From contig CALLDA010000051.1 of assembly GCA_937998635.1 (NCBI GenBank), forward strand, positions 1-8,080: 8,080 nt of DNA, written 5' to 3'. The stretch is from an uncultured Pseudomonadales bacterium (GTDB lineage: Bacteria; Pseudomonadota; Gammaproteobacteria; Pseudomonadales; Porticoccaceae). Shown here piece by piece: positions 1 to 5,802 of this stretch (positions within the stretch are counted from its first letter, which is position 1; each line of letters begins with the position of its first letter). Position numbers and translations under genes: made by a program. Below the pieces are notes generated by a model. The model did no database searches, was not told the origin of the DNA, and saw nothing but the letters and a program-made list of their open reading frames with translations.

Positions 1-599
1 ACATCGGCATGCCCGAGGTGGGCATTTTCCCCGCTCAACAATCCAATGCCTTTGCCACCGGCTGGAACAAAAACAAAGCCCTGGTTGCGGTTAGCGCGGG
101 TTTGTTGCAACGCTTTGATCGGGACGAAGCCCGCGCCGTGCTCGCCCACGAAATCGGCCACGTCGCCAACGGCGATATGGTCACCCTGACCCTGATTCAG
201 GGCGTGGTGAATACTTTCGTAATGTTTTTTGCCCGCATTATCGGCTCCTTTATCGACAAGGCCGTGTTTAAAAATGATCGGCCCGGTATCGGTTATTTCG
301 TCATCGTCATGGTCCTACAGGTGGTGCTGGGTATTCTCGCGTCAACCATCGTCATGGCCTTTTCCCGTTGGCGGGAATACCGGGCCGATGCTGCGGGCGC
401 TCATTTTGCCAACCGTGGTGCCATGATTGGTGCATTACGCCGCTTACAGGCTGAAAGCCAGGCGCAAATTCCCAATGAAATGCCCGACACCCTCACTGCT
501 CTCGGCATTTCAAGTGGTTTCAAGAAGCACGCCAGCAAACTCTGGATGTCCCACCCACCCCTTGAAGAGCGTATCGCTGCCCTGCAACGTGGCATTTGA
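1..599 (+). CDS. htpX: Protease HtpX (zinc metalloprotease, M48 family), 5'-truncated by window edge
   Basis: Membrane-bound zinc endopeptidase of the HtpX/M48B family, which degrades damaged or misfolded inner-membrane proteins. The frame is already open at the left edge (first full codon at position 3), so the start lies outside; 198 residues are visible against about 290 in the family, so roughly 90 N-terminal residues with the first membrane segments are missing. Visible landmarks: the PEVGI..AFATG strand, then the HEIGH zinc-binding helix at 147-161 (two His ligands and the catalytic Glu). Two hydrophobic segments follow, at about 177-255 and 291-360. The third zinc ligand is the Glu of REYRAD (375-377). 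The C-terminus keeps the family's [12 protein letters not shown] ending. Catalytic residues are intact, so the protein should be active. Its last codons overlap the Rieske gene, suggesting co-transcription. E. coli htpX is under Cpx/heat-shock control; no promoter can be judged here. Confidence 0.97.
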   Translation, partial: IGMPEVGIFPAQQSNAFATGWNKNKALVAVSAGLLQRFDRDEARAVLAHEIGHVANGDMVTLTLIQGVVNTFVMFFARIIGSFIDKAVFKNDRPGIGYFVIVMVLQVVLGILASTIVMAFSRWREYRADAAGAHFANRGAMIGALRRLQAESQAQIPNEMPDTLTALGISSGFKKHASKLWMSHPPLEERIAALQRGI

Positions 600-924
600 T
601 CCCCAATCCCCGCTTTGCGCGGTAGAAGACATCCCGGAAAACGGTAGTAAGGGCTTTAGCCTGGACAAGCACAAGACCATCTTTGCCATACGCAAAGATG
701 GTCAGGTTTATGTCTATAAAAACACCTGCCCCCACGCCGGACTGGAACTAAACTGGATGCCCGATCGCTTTCTCGATCGGGATAAGGAATACATTCTGTG
801 TTCAGCCCACGGTGCCATGTTTGAAATTAGCAGCGGGTTTTGCATTGCTGGACCCTGTGCCGGATCGAGTTTGCAGCCGGTGGCGCATACTGTTGAGGAT
901 GGGCGGATTTACTTACAGCGTTAA
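589..924 (+). CDS. Small Rieske [2Fe-2S] ferredoxin-like protein
   Basis: Soluble single-domain Rieske protein of 111 residues with no signal peptide or membrane segment, so probably a cytoplasmic electron carrier; its partner is unknown. Cluster ligands are visible as C47-P-H49 and C71-S-A-H74, and the later [10 protein letters not shown] stretch (85-92) is the usual proline-loop region of the fold. The spacer between the two ligand pairs is 21 residues, longer than the usual 15-17, owing to an insert around [10 protein letters not shown] chose the GTG at 589, which overlaps the htpX stop by 11 bp and starts where Rieske-like sequence begins. An ATG at 427 in the same frame would add 54 residues that look like an htpX shadow. 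No clear Shine-Dalgarno lies before 589, so translation may be coupled to htpX. The gene contains two perfect inverted repeats, listed separately. Family assignment is firm; physiological role unknown. Confidence 0.88.
   Translation: MAFDPQSPLCAVEDIPENGSKGFSLDKHKTIFAIRKDGQVYVYKNTCPHAGLELNWMPDRFLDRDKEYILCSAHGAMFEISSGFCIAGPCAGSSLQPVAHTVEDGRIYLQR
675..703 (+). repeat. Perfect 12-bp inverted repeat inside the Rieske gene
   Basis: GACCATCTTTGC (675-686) and its exact reverse complement (692-703) are separated by the 5-nt loop CATAC. In the mRNA this would form a stable hairpin about 86 nt after the start codon. No U-tract follows, so it is not a classical terminator. It codes for T-I-F-A-I-R-K-D-G, just before the first cluster ligand pair. 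Confidence 0.85.
760..781 (+). repeat. Perfect 8-bp inverted repeat inside the Rieske gene
   Basis: CCCGATCG (760-767) and CGATCGGG (774-781) flank a 6-nt loop CTTTCT. This second G+C-rich hairpin falls in the codons of the unusual insert (P-D-R-F-L-D-R-D) between the two Rieske ligand pairs. No U-tract follows. Confidence 0.8.
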
Positions 925-965
925 GGCCTCACTTAAATAATAAATCTCGCATATCAAGAGCCTTT

Positions 966-1001
966 AGAACACCAAGTAAAAACAGAACACCAAGTAAAAA
1001 C
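966..1001. repeat. Perfect 18-bp tandem duplication upstream of glutamate dehydrogenase
   Basis: The unit AGAACACCAAGTAAAAAC occurs twice in direct succession, 966-983 and 984-1001, with no mismatch. It lies in the 167-bp spacer between the Rieske gene and glutamate dehydrogenase, about 90 bp before the start codon. The rest of the spacer shows no convincing promoter or terminator. Confidence 0.95.
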
Positions 1002-1091
1002 CAATAAGGTGGAAACAGGTAAAGGTTTCCCGAATGTGGCCGCTAATAAAAGGTCGATCTGAAAACATTCACAATAAAATAAAGGTGAGCA

Positions 1092-2516
1092 ATGTCTACT
1101 AACAATGCAGGTCAATTGTCATTTACTGAAAGTGTCAACCATATGGCAGACCGAGCCTTTGACGTTCTTGAGATAGATCCTGGGATTGCAAGTGCAATTA
1201 AGGCTTGCTCAGCAACACTCGAAGTGAATTTCCCCGTTGAAATAAAAGGCAACGTAGAAGTATTTACTGGCTGGCGTTCAACGCATAGCACTCATCGATT
1301 ACCCGCAAAAGGCGGTATCCGCTTTGCAACTATCGTCGATCAGGACGAAGTAGAAGCGTTAGCAGCACTCATGACCTATAAATGCGCGATCGTCGATGTG
1401 CCTTTTGGCGGTTCCAAAGGCGGTTTGCTGATAGATCCAAGCAAGTATTCCCGTGATGACATGCAAAAAATTACCCGGCGTTTCGCCCGAGAGCTAATAC
1501 GCAAGGGTTTTCTGAGCCCGGCAACAAACGTACCAGCCCCGGATATGGGTACTGGTGAACGGGAGATGGCGTGGATTGCAGACACCTATAAACACCTACA
1601 CCCCGAAGATGTTAACTACGCGGGCTGCGTGACCGGTAAGCCTGTTGCCCACGGCGGTATCCGTGGTCGGGCTGAGGCTACTGGCCGAGGTGTCGCCTAC
1701 GTCATGCGAGAGTTTTTTCGCCACCCTGACTGCGTTGCTCAAGCTGGATTCAAAGGCACCCTCGCAGGCAAAAAAATCATCGTCCAGGGGCTAGGTAACG
1801 TGGGTTTCCATGCAGCCAAATTACTGCAAGAAGAAGATGGAAGCTTAATAACAGGCTTATGTGAAAGAGACGGTGCGCTAGTAAACATGGATGGCCTTTA
1901 TATTCAAAGTATCCGTGATCACATTGTCGAACACGGAACGATAAAAAATTACCCGAACGCCACCTTTGTTGAGGATGGTAAGAGCGTACTGGAAATGGAC
2001 TGCGATATTTTGATACCCGCCGCCATGGAAGCCCAGATTACTATCGAAAATGCCGACCGTATCAAAGCCCGCTTAATCGTTGAGGCGGCAAACGGGCCGG
2101 TCACTTTTGAAGCCGATGAAATATTGCAACAGCGTGGTGTCGTGATTTTACCCGATGCTTATGTTAACGCTGGAGGGGTGACGGTTTCCTACTTCGAGTG
2201 GGTTCGTAATCTGGCACATATTCGTTTCGGTCGGATGGAACGGCGTTACGATGAGACACGGGGCTCCCATCTGCTCCAGGCAATTCAGAGCATGACCGAT
2301 CAACCTATTCCAGGATGGATACAAAAAGAACTAGTGCAAGGAGCGGACGAGCTAGATTTAGTGCGCTCTGGTCTCGATGACACGATGCGATTATCTTTCC
2401 AGCAAATCAAAGAAGTTTTTGACTGTAATAATAAAGTTAACGACTACCGGACTGCATCTTATGTGGTTGCTATCGATAAAATATCCCGCTCTTATCTCGA
2501 TATCGGTATTTACTGA
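1092..2516 (+). CDS. Glutamate dehydrogenase (Glu/Leu/Phe/Val dehydrogenase family, probably NAD-linked)
   Basis: Cytoplasmic enzyme interconverting glutamate and 2-oxoglutarate plus ammonia. The 474 residues cover the N-terminal dimerisation/substrate domain and the C-terminal Rossmann domain. Active-site residues align with clostridial GDH: K73 in PAKGGIRF, K97 in MTYK, the catalytic K109 in GGSKGG and D151 in PAPDMGTGEREM. The 24- and 12-residue spacings between the lysines match the family. S366 in GGVTVSYFEW corresponds to the serine that binds the substrate side-chain carboxylate, favouring glutamate over leucine or phenylalanine. The dinucleotide loop is G233-L-G-N-V-G238. E258 at the end of the next strand (CERDG) favours NAD over NADP and hence a catabolic role; this is inference. 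The protein is slightly longer than the 420-450 residue norm, mostly at the C-terminus. The start is supported by AAGGTGAG just upstream of ATG 1092. It appears to be transcribed alone, or with upstream genes by readthrough. Confidence 0.94.
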   Translation: MSTNNAGQLSFTESVNHMADRAFDVLEIDPGIASAIKACSATLEVNFPVEIKGNVEVFTGWRSTHSTHRLPAKGGIRFATIVDQDEVEALAALMTYKCAIVDVPFGGSKGGLLIDPSKYSRDDMQKITRRFARELIRKGFLSPATNVPAPDMGTGEREMAWIADTYKHLHPEDVNYAGCVTGKPVAHGGIRGRAEATGRGVAYVMREFFRHPDCVAQAGFKGTLAGKKIIVQGLGNVGFHAAKLLQEEDGSLITGLCERDGALVNMDGLYIQSIRDHIVEHGTIKNYPNATFVEDGKSVLEMDCDILIPAAMEAQITIENADRIKARLIVEAANGPVTFEADEILQQRGVVILPDAYVNAGGVTVSYFEWVRNLAHIRFGRMERRYDETRGSHLLQAIQSMTDQPIPGWIQKELVQGADELDLVRSGLDDTMRLSFQQIKEVFDCNNKVNDYRTASYVVAIDKISRSYLDIGIY

Positions 2517-2535
2517 TTCCATATTGTTATGATCA

Positions 2536-2580
2536 GTGACCGCAGTCACGAGTAAGCTAAACATTTGGCTTATTTACTCG
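2536..2580 (+). other. Two adjacent hairpins after the glutamate dehydrogenase gene
   Basis: GTGAC-CGCA-GTCAC (2536-2549) is a perfect short hairpin. It abuts a longer imperfect one in which CGAGTAA (2549-2555) pairs with TTACTCG (2574-2580) and GCTAAA pairs with TTTGGC, including one G-U. They begin 20 nt after the stop codon. No U-tract follows, so an intrinsic terminator is not supported; mRNA 3'-end protection is possible. Confidence 0.5.
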
Positions 2581-2595
2581 GAGCAAAGACAAGCG

Positions 2596-2624
2596 TTGTG
2601 GCACCAGATAGCATCCCCTACAAT
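2596..2624 (+). promoter_or_regulatory. Sigma70-type promoter for the SnoaL-like gene
   Basis: TTGTGG (2596-2601) and TACAAT (2619-2624) are 17 bp apart, matching the -35 and -10 consensus at 4/6 and 5/6 with ideal spacing. Transcription would start near 2631, leaving a leader of about 47 nt before the ATG, with GAGGA as ribosome binding site. Confidence 0.6.
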
Positions 2625-2677
2625 CCCTCGAACTACGATTCAACATTCATCAATCCAGAGAACTGAGGACACGACTT

Positions 2678-3064
2678 ATGAGTAATGTAGAAGATCATCT
2701 CGCTATTCGCGAACTGGCCGCACGCTATAACCGCGCCTTTGACTACGGCGATCCGGAAGCCTGGGTTGATTGCTTTACCGCAGACGGCACCTTCAATATT
2801 GGCAGCAAGGAATTGGCCGCTGGCAGCGAAGCGCTGCTGGCTTTCGCTAACAAAAGTATCCCGGGAATGAAGGTTAAGCACTGCACCACCGATGCCATCG
2901 TCGAGGTCAATGGCGACACTGGCACCCATGATGCTTACCTGATCCTGATGGATCTTAGCGATAAAATCACCGCCAATAATTCGGGCCGTTATCTGGATGA
3001 TGTGGTTAAGCAGAATGGCAAATGGAAATTCAAAAAACGTGTGGTGGAGCTTGACGGTAAATAA
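2678..3064 (+). CDS. SnoaL-like / NTF2-fold protein
   Basis: Compact 128-residue protein of the SnoaL-like (NTF2 superfamily) alpha+beta barrel, a fold used for small isomerases, hydrolases, dehydratases and ligand-binding proteins. The N-terminal pattern IRELAARYNRAFDYGDPEAWVDCFTADGTF (10-39) is characteristic: an amphipathic helix, the D22/D25 turn, then W29 and F33 and the first strand. The C-terminal half supplies the curved sheet (H68CTTDAIVEV, HDAYLILMD, SGRYLDDVVKQNGKWKFKKR). H68, Y87 and D107-D108 could line the pocket, but the catalytic set cannot be assigned from sequence alone. No signal peptide. ATG 2678 follows GAGGA by a suitable distance. The gene has its own promoter and terminator and no metabolic partner next to it, so the substrate is unknown. 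A 17-bp near-repeat of its last codons follows the stop. Confidence 0.85.
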   Translation: MSNVEDHLAIRELAARYNRAFDYGDPEAWVDCFTADGTFNIGSKELAAGSEALLAFANKSIPGMKVKHCTTDAIVEVNGDTGTHDAYLILMDLSDKITANNSGRYLDDVVKQNGKWKFKKRVVELDGK

Positions 3065-3083
3065 GCCTTGATGGCAAATAAAC
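3050..3083. repeat. 17-bp imperfect tandem duplication across the SnoaL-like stop codon
   Basis: The last codons and stop of the gene (3050-3066, ending L-D-G-K-stop) are repeated at 3067-3083 with 14 of 17 bases identical. Two of the three differences (GAC/GAT and GGT/GGC) would be synonymous if the second copy were read in the matching frame, which again gives L-D-G-K-stop. Confidence 0.8.
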
Positions 3084-3110
3084 CTTACTGGCTAAAACTA
3101 GAACAAGACC

Positions 3111-3138
3111 AAAAAGCCCCTAAAACAGGGGCTTTTTT
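3111..3138. terminator. Bidirectional rho-independent terminator between SnoaL-like gene and sfsA
   Basis: AAAAAGCCCC (3111-3120) and GGGGCTTTTT (3128-3137) form a perfect stem around the 7-nt loop TAAAACA. Runs of A on the left and T on the right let it stop transcription from both sides. It lies 47 bp after the SnoaL-like stop and 43 bp after the end of sfsA on the minus strand, so it serves both convergent units. Confidence 0.93.
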
Positions 3139-3140
3139 AT

Positions 3141-3178
3141 ATAGCTCACTTTTTATAGCTCATTCAGGCGATAGCTCA
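3141..3178. repeat. Three copies of TGAGCTAT downstream of sfsA
   Basis: Read on the minus strand, TGAGCTAT occurs at 3178-3171, 3162-3155 and 3148-3141, between the sfsA stop and the terminator. The sfsA end (AGCTGA) resembles part of the unit. The copies are 14-16 bp apart. Confidence 0.7.
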
Positions 3179-3180
3179 AT

Positions 3181-3897
3181 TCAGCTAAACGCGACCTTTC
3201 TGTCAATAACGATTTCCTCTGGCGTGAGTTTGCAGCCATAGGCCAGAACTTCCACGCCTGCCGCCATGGCCTCGCTCAGTGTTTCAGCGTAAACCGGGTC
3301 AATATCTTCGGCGACCGCTACTCGTTCAATACCGTCCAATTGCACACAATATAGCAACACTGCCCTCTTGCCCTCCTCGACCACGCGCATTAGCTCGCGA
3401 AGGTGTTTTGCTCCGCGGCTGGTAACTGCATCGGGAAAACGGGCCAGGCCATTACCCGCCTCTAAGGTGACATTTTTGACCTCTATAAAGCACTGCTCAC
3501 GGCCATTTTGTAATGGATGGTTTTCAAGCAGGAAATCGATACGGCTTTTTTCTTCACCATATCTCACTTCGCTGCGTATTTCCGAATAACCCTGCAACTC
3601 TCTAATTACCCCTGAGTTGATGGCTTCTGCGACCAGATGATTTGAGCGCGAGGTGTTAACACCCGCCAGCAAGCCGTCTTCTGTAGTGATAATTTCAAGG
3701 GTACCGGGCAATTTTCGTTTCGGATTGTTCGAACGGGAAAACCAACAGGAAGAGCCGGGATTAAGGCAGTGCTTCATTGAGCCGGTGTTGGCGCAGTGGA
3801 TGGTTAAAGGCGAGCCATCGCTCAGTTCGATATCGGCAAAAAAGCGTTTATAACGCTTAACAAAAATGGCCTGTTCGAGGTGAGGGTCTATTTTCAT
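3181..3897 (-). CDS. sfsA: SfsA family protein (sugar fermentation stimulation protein A)
   Basis: Cytoplasmic 238-residue protein, close to the usual length of about 234. E. coli sfsA was named for increasing maltose use when overexpressed. The fold combines an OB-like N-terminal domain with a PD-(D/E)XK nuclease-like domain, and nucleic-acid binding has been reported, so the sugar role may be indirect. All family blocks are present: CANTGSMKHC (35-44), NPKRKLP (58-64), NTSRSNHLV (81-89), RIDF (119-122), E139-V-K141-N and FPDAVTSRGAKHLREL (154-169). D121, E139 and K141 form the nuclease-like metal site and are intact. The minus-strand start is preceded by AGGAAA at a good distance. It lies 45 bp after the aminotransferase on the same strand, implying one transcript that ends at the shared terminator. 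In E. coli sfsA also sits next to dksA, though there in the same direction. Confidence 0.95.
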   Translation of the reverse strand: MKIDPHLEQAIFVKRYKRFFADIELSDGSPLTIHCANTGSMKHCLNPGSSCWFSRSNNPKRKLPGTLEIITTEDGLLAGVNTSRSNHLVAEAINSGVIRELQGYSEIRSEVRYGEEKSRIDFLLENHPLQNGREQCFIEVKNVTLEAGNGLARFPDAVTSRGAKHLRELMRVVEEGKRAVLLYCVQLDGIERVAVAEDIDPVYAETLSEAMAAGVEVLAYGCKLTPEEIVIDRKVAFS

Positions 3898-3913
3898 ACA
3901 GTTTCCTACAACT

Positions 3914-3954
3914 TAATGCCCCAGAACCTAAGACCCAGAGGCTTAAGTCCCAAG
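3914..3954. repeat. Three degenerate 15-bp-period repeats between aminotransferase and sfsA
   Basis: A TAAG-N-CCCA-like motif recurs at 3914-3925 (TAATGCCCCAGA), 3929-3939 (TAAGACCCAGA) and 3944-3954 (TAAGTCCCAAG), with a period of about 15 bp. The last copy is the 3' end of the aminotransferase gene including its stop codon, so the spacer may derive from repeated duplication of that end. Confidence 0.55.
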
Positions 3955-5133
3955 TACTTTACTTAAACGCTCTATGGCCAATTCGAGACGATCCATGGGC
4001 TGAGTATAAGAAAAGCGCACGTGCTGTCTGGCCAGGTACTCACCAAAATCGGTACCCGGCGTAAACGCCACCCCGGCGCGTTCGAGCATGTCCCAGCAAA
4101 ATGCTTCGCTGTCTTTAGCCAGGTTTTCGATACTGGCATAAACATAAAAGGCCCCCGCGGGCATGTGGGGAATCACAAACCCCAGTTCCCGCAGGGCGGG
4201 CACAAAAAAGTCACGACGTTGGCGAAATTCCTCACGTCGCTCTTCCATCAGGCCAATGGTGCTCGCTTCAAAAGCTGCAACGGCTGCATATTGGGCGATG
4301 CTGGGTGGCGATATATAAAAGTTCTGGGTCATCACGCTAACGGCGGGCAACACATCCTCGGGCACCACCATCCAGCCCAGCCGCCAGCCAGTCATGCCGA
4401 AATACTTCGAAAAACTGTTAATTACAAAAGCATCGTCGGTGATTTCCAGAATCGAGGTTTCCTTTTCGTCATAGACCAGGCCGTGATAGAGCTCGTCCAT
4501 GATCAGCACACCATCACGCTGTGCGACCAGAGCGTTGATCGCTCGCTGATTGTCTGTATCGATAATTTCACCGGTGGGATTACTTGGCGAGGCAACCATC
4601 ACACCGATAGTGTTTGGCTGCCAGTATTGCTCGACTAAATCAGCCGTGAGCTGATAAGCATTGTCGCCAGAAACCGGCACTAACTGTGGCGCACCCCCAG
4701 CACGACGAACAAAGTTGGCGTTACAGGGATAACCTGGGTCGCTCAGTAGCAAACCATCGCCGGGGTTGATAAACAGGTCACAAATGAGGCCTAGCGCGGC
4801 ACTGCTACCGGTGGTTACCACTACGCGCTCGGGTGCCAGGTCAATTCCGTAACGGGTCATATAAAACCTCGCGATGGCTTCGCGCAGTTCGGTAATCCCA
4901 AACGATGGGGTGTAATTGGTTTTTTCATCCTGCAAAGCCTTGATCGCTGCCGCCGCAATCGCGGGCGCTGTGGCAAAAGAAGGTTCACCTGCTTCCATGC
5001 GCACAATGTCGCGACCCTGGGCTTCCATCGCGACTGCCGCCTCAAGGAAATCGACCACTTTAAAGGACGTCATGTTCTGAAGACGATCCGCCAGGCGCTT
5101 GGTCCGGCCTTGTTTATGTCTATTCTCACTCAT
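3943..5133 (-). CDS. Pyridoxal-phosphate-dependent aminotransferase, class I/II
   Basis: Fold-type I aminotransferase of 396 residues, the normal length, cytoplasmic, moving an amino group between an amino acid and a 2-oxo acid. Motifs in order: the substrate strand MEAGEPSF (46-53), TNYTPSFGITELREAIA (72-88), the PLP-phosphate loop TTGSSAALGL (107-116), SPSNPTGEI (182-190) with cofactor-binding N185, D213 in IMDELY pairing with the pyridine nitrogen, the Schiff-base lysine K243 in NSFSKYFGMTGWRLG, and R373 in HVRFSY binding the substrate carboxylate. All catalytic residues are present. It resembles the AspC/AlaC-like branch, but the donor and acceptor cannot be fixed by eye. GAGAGG lies just before the minus-strand ATG at 5133; an internal Met21 is less likely. 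Divergent from dksA across 177 bp and followed by sfsA at 45 bp. I saw no convincing minus-strand promoter in the divergent region. Confidence 0.93.
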   Translation of the reverse strand: MSENRHKQGRTKRLADRLQNMTSFKVVDFLEAAVAMEAQGRDIVRMEAGEPSFATAPAIAAAAIKALQDEKTNYTPSFGITELREAIARFYMTRYGIDLAPERVVVTTGSSAALGLICDLFINPGDGLLLSDPGYPCNANFVRRAGGAPQLVPVSGDNAYQLTADLVEQYWQPNTIGVMVASPSNPTGEIIDTDNQRAINALVAQRDGVLIMDELYHGLVYDEKETSILEITDDAFVINSFSKYFGMTGWRLGWMVVPEDVLPAVSVMTQNFYISPPSIAQYAAVAAFEASTIGLMEERREEFRQRRDFFVPALRELGFVIPHMPAGAFYVYASIENLAKDSEAFCWDMLERAGVAFTPGTDFGEYLARQHVRFSYTQPMDRLELAIERLSKVLGT

Positions 5134-5245
5134 GAAGCCTCTCTTACTCGTTAAGTCTCACAGATCGAGCCAGTACGCTCATGGAAAGACCTATTGTATC
5201 TGCTTGTTGTAATAAGCCGCAGAGACAAATCAATGCAAATATCGC

Positions 5246-5281
5246 TTGATAAAAGTCGCTGACCGCACTATAAAGGCGGGT
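5246..5281 (+). promoter_or_regulatory. dksA promoter with G+C-rich discriminator
   Basis: TTGATA (5246-5251) and TATAAA (5269-5274) are separated by exactly 17 bp, a good sigma70 promoter. The six bases after the -10 are GGCGGG, a G+C-rich discriminator, and transcription should start near 5281, about 30 nt before the dksA ATG. Such discriminators mark promoters inhibited by ppGpp/DksA, so negative autoregulation is plausible. Confidence 0.72.
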
Positions 5282-5310
5282 TTCGAAATACCTCCCATGG
5301 GAAGGAATAA

Positions 5311-5760
5311 ATGCCCAAGAAGAAATCTGCAAAATCAGCGCCTGCCACGATCCATGGATATGCTCCCTATAAAGAAAAAAAGGGGGAGGAGTATATGAAT
5401 GAAAAACAACGGGAGCACTTTAAACTCCTGCTGACCGCCTGGCGGAAGGAATTAATGGAAGAGGTCGACCGGACCGTCACTCATATGAAGGATGAGGCGG
5501 CTAACTTTCCCGACCCGGCTGATCGCGCCACTCAGGAAGAGGAGTTCAGCCTTGAGTTACGAGCGCGAGACCGTGAGCGTAAGTTGATCAGAAAAATTGA
5601 TAGCACCATCGAAACCATTGATACAGACGACTACGGCTACTGCGAACAATGCGGCGTAAATATCGGCATCCGCCGACTCGAAGCCAGACCTACTGCTTCT
5701 CTCTGCGTGGATTGCAAAACCCTTGACGAAATTAAGGAAAAGCAGATCACCGGCGGCTAA
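5311..5760 (+). CDS. dksA: RNA polymerase-binding transcription factor DksA
   Basis: DksA enters the secondary channel of RNA polymerase and, with ppGpp, represses rRNA promoters and activates amino-acid promoters. The 149 residues match E. coli DksA (151) almost throughout, with a divergent N-terminal tail (1-27). The coiled-coil hairpin spans about 33-107. Its tip has D68, D71 and A73 in FPDPADRAT, the residues needed for activity. The four-cysteine zinc finger is C111-E-Q-C114 and C132-V-D-C135, followed by the C-terminal helix. This is the full zinc-containing type, not a cysteine-poor paralogue. AAGGAA precedes the ATG. Codons 23-29 (GGGGAGGAGTATATG) form a second Shine-Dalgarno/ATG pair at 5395, which could give a form lacking the tail, although the same GEEYMNE peptide is conserved in E. 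coli. gluQ follows 42 bp downstream, as in enterobacteria and pseudomonads. Confidence 0.98.
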   Translation: MPKKKSAKSAPATIHGYAPYKEKKGEEYMNEKQREHFKLLLTAWRKELMEEVDRTVTHMKDEAANFPDPADRATQEEEFSLELRARDRERKLIRKIDSTIETIDTDDYGYCEQCGVNIGIRRLEARPTASLCVDCKTLDEIKEKQITGG

Positions 5761-5777
5761 GGCAATTACGAGCCGCC
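5752..5777 (+). other. Intercistronic hairpin between dksA and gluQ
   Basis: GGCGGCT (5752-5758) pairs perfectly with AGCCGCC (5771-5777) around a 12-nt loop, spanning the dksA stop codon. No U-run follows, so it is at most a weak or factor-assisted terminator. In enterobacteria a terminator between these two genes limits gluQ expression, and this may be the local counterpart. Confidence 0.55.
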
Positions 5778-5802
5778 TTATCGACAACAATTGTTACCGC
5801 TT

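Noticed and set aside
427..588. Upstream extension of the Rieske gene from ATG 427
   Set aside because: The added residues are out-of-frame htpX sequence with no Rieske-like features; GTG 589 fits the domain start.
2549..2580. Intrinsic terminator after glutamate dehydrogenase
   Set aside because: The stem is imperfect and no T-run follows, so it is listed only as a hairpin.
3842..3858. 7-bp inverted repeat (AAGCGTT/AACGCTT) early in sfsA
   Set aside because: Short, and within coding sequence for a conserved KRYKRFF stretch; no other sign of function.
4021..4638. Plus-strand frame of 205 codons opposite the aminotransferase
   Set aside because: It is antisense to an intact, fully motif-bearing gene, and its translation resembles no domain I recognise.
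5293..5302. TCCCATGGGA palindrome overlapping the dksA ribosome site as a riboregulator
   Set aside because: A fully paired hairpin would need a 2-nt loop, and the alternative pairing is only 3 bp, so sequestration is not supported.
5791..5802. TTG start for gluQ at 5791
   Set aside because: It adds only four residues, and ATG 5803 matches the E. coli GluQ N-terminus better; neither has a strong ribosome site.
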